Below, in pieces: positions 60,084-64,000 of a DNA stretch of 64,000 nucleotides. The translations under genes were made by a program, and so were the position numbers. Under the pieces are notes generated by a model. That model did not search any database. It saw only the letters and a list, made by a program, of their open reading frames with translations, and was not told the origin of the DNA. Position 1 is the first letter of the stretch. Each line of letters starts with the position of its first letter. The stretch is from Ailanthus altissimus (Eukaryota; Streptophyta; Magnoliopsida; Sapindales; Simaroubaceae). The DNA lies in the NCBI GenBank assembly GCA_946807835.1, contig OX327704.1, positions 1,426,001 through 1,490,000 on the forward strand, read 5' to 3'.

Positions 60084-61975
60084 CCTGATAAAGCCCTTAT
60101 TCATTAACTCCTCCATTTACATTTTCAATTCTTTCAATTCGATAGGAGCCATTCTGTAGAATGCTTTATATATTGGTTTTATACCAGGGATTAGTTATAT
60201 TTTGAATTCCACCTCTCTATCTGGGGGAAATCTTGGTAAATCATCTAGGAACACGTCCGAAAATTTCCTAACTACTGGGATATCTTCCAATTTCGTACCC
60301 CCGTCTCTTGCCTCAATGGCATATACAAGATAGCCTTGACACGATTTCTTTAGCAGCTTCCTCGCTTTAACTGTTGATAGGATACTAATGGGAAGAATTC
60401 TCCGAGTCCCACAGAAACTGACCTCAGATTCCCTTAGCTTATATAACCGAACCTCTTTTCTGAAACAATCCAGTATAGCTTGATAAGTGAACAACCAATC
60501 CATTTCCAGAATCACATCAAAATCCCTAATATCAATCCCTAATATCTAAGAGGATCAGATCTGCTAAAAACTCTTGACCCTCAATCCTAATACCACTATT
60601 CTTGTACACTCTATCAGCTACCATAACATCCCTAGTACGAAGAGATATAGCTATACTATCCTTTAATAATTGAGGCACTACGCCCACAATCATTTCAAAT
60701 CTCATAGATACGAAAAAAATGTGTAGCTCCAGGATCAATCAATACATGAGCATCTCGATTAAATACCGACAATGTACTTGTGATTACATCTGGTATCACC
60801 TCTACCTCTGCCTCTTGCTGCATCACGGCAAACACCCTAGCCAGGGTATGAGGTCTCCCCGGCTGTCCTCTTAAGCCCCCACCTCGACCAACTCCTCTAC
60901 TAGACTGGTCTGATCTATTGGGTCCTCTGAATGAAGCACTCCCTCTGCTTTGTACTTGGCCTCCACTACTCTATCCCTAGTTTGAGGCTCTGTTCTCGGT
61001 TCTGCCACTAGGCATCACATTAGGGCAATCTCTCATCAAATGGTCCTCTTGTCTACATTTGTAACAACCGGTGGTCTCTATTCTGCACTCCCTTGGATGA
61101 GATCTCCTACACCTACTGCATGTCAGGAACCTCCTCATATCCTCTCAGCCGCCTCTAGATCATGCTGATTGTGTGCGTACTAAAGCTTGACTGAACTGGG
61201 TCTGGTTGTCTCAGCTAGGCCTCTGCCTATTAGATTCCACAGATCTCTCCTCGGTCCTCATCACCTTACTCGGGCCTCTCTGATTACTACCCGTTCAGCT
61301 ACGCTTTAGACTTTGCTGACGCGACCTAGGGATGGCTGTCATACTCCTCTCCACTCTAGTCGTCGACTCCACTAGTGCTTTATACTGAGTGTAAACGGTT
61401 GAAACAACATGTGTTCATATCATGGGATTTAGTCCCACAACAAATTTACTCGCTTTCTGCTCCTCATCATCTACTGTAAATAGGACTATTCGAATCAACT
61501 ATGAGAATTTCTTCTCATATTCTGCTACTGACAACGATCCATGTTCTAATTTAAAGAACTCCTCTATTTGGACATCCTTATAACTTTTAGGATAAAATTT
61601 GTCCGAGAACTCTCTTCTGAATAATGCCCAAGATATACCTTTTGTGTGCCTCCTCTACAGCGCCCTCTACCAATCTTTTGTTCTCTCCTTGAGTAGGAAT
61701 GCTGAGTAAGAGACCATCTGGTCCTCGGAGCACCCCATAATTTGAAAAATCTCTTCATTATTCTCCAGCCATGATAATGGTCTCTCTGGATCTCTGGTGC
61801 CATCAAATGACGTAGCGCCCAATTTATTGGCGCGCTCTAATGATACCCTTGACTCTCTCGGATGCTGAATTGCAGCAGCCAACATCTAAGCCATCTATAC
61901 CATATCCACAACTCCACCCAGTGGCTCCACACACTAAGGTGACTCCGGAGGGGCTGGTGGTCTCGGAGCATTTAT
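60084..61975 (-). pseudogene. Gypsy gag-protease-RT start, decayed
   Basis: Gag frames 61885-61667 and 61806-61564 are offset by a frameshift. They correspond to 9867-9625 of the other element (PERPLSWLENNEEIFQIM). The zinc knuckle is intact in sequence. The protease frames 60738-60532 and 60515-60195 are separated by a small repeat of aatccctaatatc (60523-60547), which doubles a segment and shifts the frame. DWLFTYQA replaces the DWLSTYQA of the relative. The RT start ([19 protein letters not shown] sequence at 60084-60130) ends at the deletion. Confidence 0.82.
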
Positions 61976-62185
61976 TGACTTATTAACTCGTTCTGGTTCA
62001 GGTACTGTAGCCCGAGCAGCAGCTCTCCTAATAGGTGGTCATCCATGATAATGCATACTTCTGTGCATGTCAATAATAAAACATGATTAATTATACGTGA
62101 AATACAAATTTCATAATGTTGAGAATGCATGCCATACTTATAAAAATCCAACCCAAAATAAATATTTAACTCAAAACATCGAAAA

Positions 62186-62200
62186 CCTGCTCTGATACCA
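62186..62200 (-). other. Primer-binding site (tRNA-Met type)
   Basis: The minus strand reads tggtatcagagcagg three bases after the LTR end ...gttctgtca (62204). It confirms the element's minus orientation. Confidence 0.92.
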
Positions 62201-62203
62201 CTC

Positions 62204-64000
62204 TGACAGAACCCGACCTAGAATCCTACAACATGGACCTAGGCAAGCGCTGCCGGGTACCCCAATGGAACACTTCTCAAAGTCTGCTATCAACCCTTGG
62301 AAATTCCATGAGGTGAACCTTAAATTCCTTTTAATTTCTGCCTGATATATTTTCATAAATACGGGAAAATTTAAATTTTTCTTAAAAATTTAGGATTAAA
62401 ACGGACAAAGTTTTTCCTATTTTTCTAAGTATCTATATTTCATAAACCTGTATAAAATACACTCCCAATATTTCTCACATCTCTCAACTACAAATGGGAC
62501 CTCCCGTTCTTTCCCAAATCAATCAACATATGCATTCATGATTATACTTCAACAAACATCTATAGTAAGAAGGCCAACCATTTCTAAAAAGCATAAATAT
62601 TCATTTTAGCTCCAATATTTATTATGCATGCTATACAATGCAAAACTAAATATGATATATATATGCACTAAATGAATACATATAGCTCTGTACATGTACA
62701 GGAGATCATCGTAGGGCTGACCCATTACTAATCTATAGGAGAAACTGTAGGCTGTACGCTACTGGCTGTACCTGGGGAAAAAAAAGAATTACAAAAAATA
62801 AAGGGTGAGTTGATAAACTCAATAAGTGGGTATGAAATTTGAATAATTGTGGAAACATGCTGAAAATTCTAAAAGTACAAAAACTTTTTTAAATCGTTTC
62901 TAAATCTCAAATACTGGTAAAACTCTACTAAGTGATTTTCTTTATTTAAAATTTTTAAAACTTAGTAGGCTACTGCTGAAATCTGTAAATATTATTAACA
63001 AACATTTTTATTTTCTAAAAAAAAATTATATATCTCATACAATTGTCTAAAACTTCTGTTCGGTTCTACTCTATCTGAAAAGCACCAATTGCTACCCTAA
63101 TGCTGGACCTATTCATCGACGTAGCCGACAAAATTAGTCAGTAACAGAGCGGTCTACACTAGCAACAACTACTGTGACCAATCTAATAAACTGATAGATC
63201 TAAGACATCTCACTGTCTATGTGGCAGGATATATATCGCAGACATATAGCGAGACAACACCCCATAGCATAAGCGACTCACAAACTCGACACTTCGACTC
63301 CTCGGAGTTAGCAGTACTCAACCCAACTGACTGACCTGCCCACGTATACGGGGTGTACCGGCCGGGTCTATACTATCCCCACAGGGATCTGAATCTGTTA
63401 ACTGTAACTGATAAATGGGGTACCACTGGCCTTTGAAAACTGATAATATTCCAAAAATTGTTTCTTACTGCTAAAAAATAAATCTCTAAACAGTAGAAAA
63501 TACTAAATTGTAATTCTAAAATTTTTACGGTATTTTCAAATGATAAATTTTCAATTCTAATTATCACAAAAATATCAAATAAAATATTACTATACTTTTC
63601 TTAATTCTTATAAATCACGTAACTTAAGTAAATTACCTGGAACAACAACATTTAAATTAGAAAGCACATAAATACTTATAATTTAAAATAAACTGTATTT
63701 AATTTCTTTTAATAGCTTTCCCACTCACCAACTGTCCTTCGCTAAAGTTTTTTTTTTGGGCTTGTACATTCACCAGTTTCACCCTTCGGCACCTACAAAG
63801 CATAAATTACTCTTTAGCCCCCTTAAAATAACAAAATTACCAAAATACCCCTAGTACACATTTTTGGCCACCACCCAAAATTCCTTTCTAAATTTATAAT
63901 TCTTATCCCAATAATCTCAATTTATGCACAAACTACCATTTTTTGTCAAAGGGGTCCATAATCCCTTTTAATTTTCTTTGGACATATTTTACAATAATTA
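62204..64000 (-). repeat. 5' LTR of the second gypsy element (cut by window end)
   Basis: It starts on the plus strand tgacagaacccgac and shares landmarks with 6404-7178, 11373-11886 and the solo LTR 28527-31262. The motif-rich block 63100-63430 equals 30060-30360 of the solo LTR in reverse orientation. The outer end would lie beyond the window, judging from the 2.7-kb solo LTR. The frame at 63373-63567 has no motif. Confidence 0.82.

Larger units (their letters stand above)
60015..64000 (-). mobile_element. Second gypsy element, internally deleted, in normal order
   Basis: Minus-strand relative of the element at 6404-15881, cut by the window edge. From left: 60 bases of the LTR end (60015-60072, starting tgatagaac), then a deletion junction directly into RT (60084), protease (60738-60195), zinc knuckle CYKCRQEDHLMRDC (61066-61025), gag (61970-61400), leader, primer-binding site and the LTR from 62204. 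RNase H, integrase, most RT and most of the left LTR are missing. All frames are broken. It inserted into repeat copy D at 60014. Confidence 0.85.

Overview
The window reads as intergenic, repeat-packed nuclear DNA of a dicot-type flowering plant. It is strongly AT-rich and dominated by nested LTR retrotransposons. It also holds plant L1-type LINE fragments, a hAT-like MITE, a U2 snRNA-like sequence with a plant-type 5' half, and a berberine-bridge-enzyme-like (BBE-like) oxidase pseudogene. I cannot name the species. I found no intact protein-coding gene; every recognisable coding segment is broken. No tRNA, rRNA or CRISPR array was seen.

Layout. 1-4330, 15887-20370, 43297-45720 and 55430-60014 are copies or partial copies of one large non-coding repeat (modules here called alpha, beta, gamma; a diverged beta' lies at 4331-6403 and 55430-57100). 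In two places (16-23 kb and 43-48 kb) it is followed by the same composite: a Ty1/copia integrase/RT fragment, an LTR, a tRNA-Met-type primer-binding site and leader DNA. Inserted between beta' (to 6403) and the next copy (from 15887) is a minus-strand Ty3/gypsy element (6404-15881) whose internal blocks stand in the reverse of the normal order. A short LTR element without gag or pol (11887-15108) with a perfect target duplication sits inside that element's LTR. A second, less scrambled relative of the gypsy element is at 60015-64000.

The centre (23.1-31.3 kb) is a plus-strand gypsy relic with decayed gag, protease, RNase H, integrase and chromodomain-like tail. Its 3' LTR is split by a 2.7 kb solo LTR. 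33.86-40.36 kb is the only former gene locus: a BBE-like pseudogene on the minus strand, an adjacent tandem duplication of its upstream region together with a LINE tail, and a second decayed copy of the locus that has lost most of its coding sequence and carries a 469 bp MITE. A U2-like sequence lies inside this second copy. 40.9-42 kb is a solo LTR with a perfect target duplication; 42.2-43.3 and 54.0-55.0 kb are two copies of another repeat carrying a GC-rich block; 52.2-54.0 kb is a third copia relic.

Nothing in the window forms a working pathway. The value lies in insertion history, several exact target-site duplications, the block-shuffled gypsy element, recurrent GC-rich palindromic blocks inside different repeats, and a perfect 21-bp-arm hairpin at 49.6 kb. 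All similarity statements come from reading and comparing stretches by eye; no alignment or database search was run.
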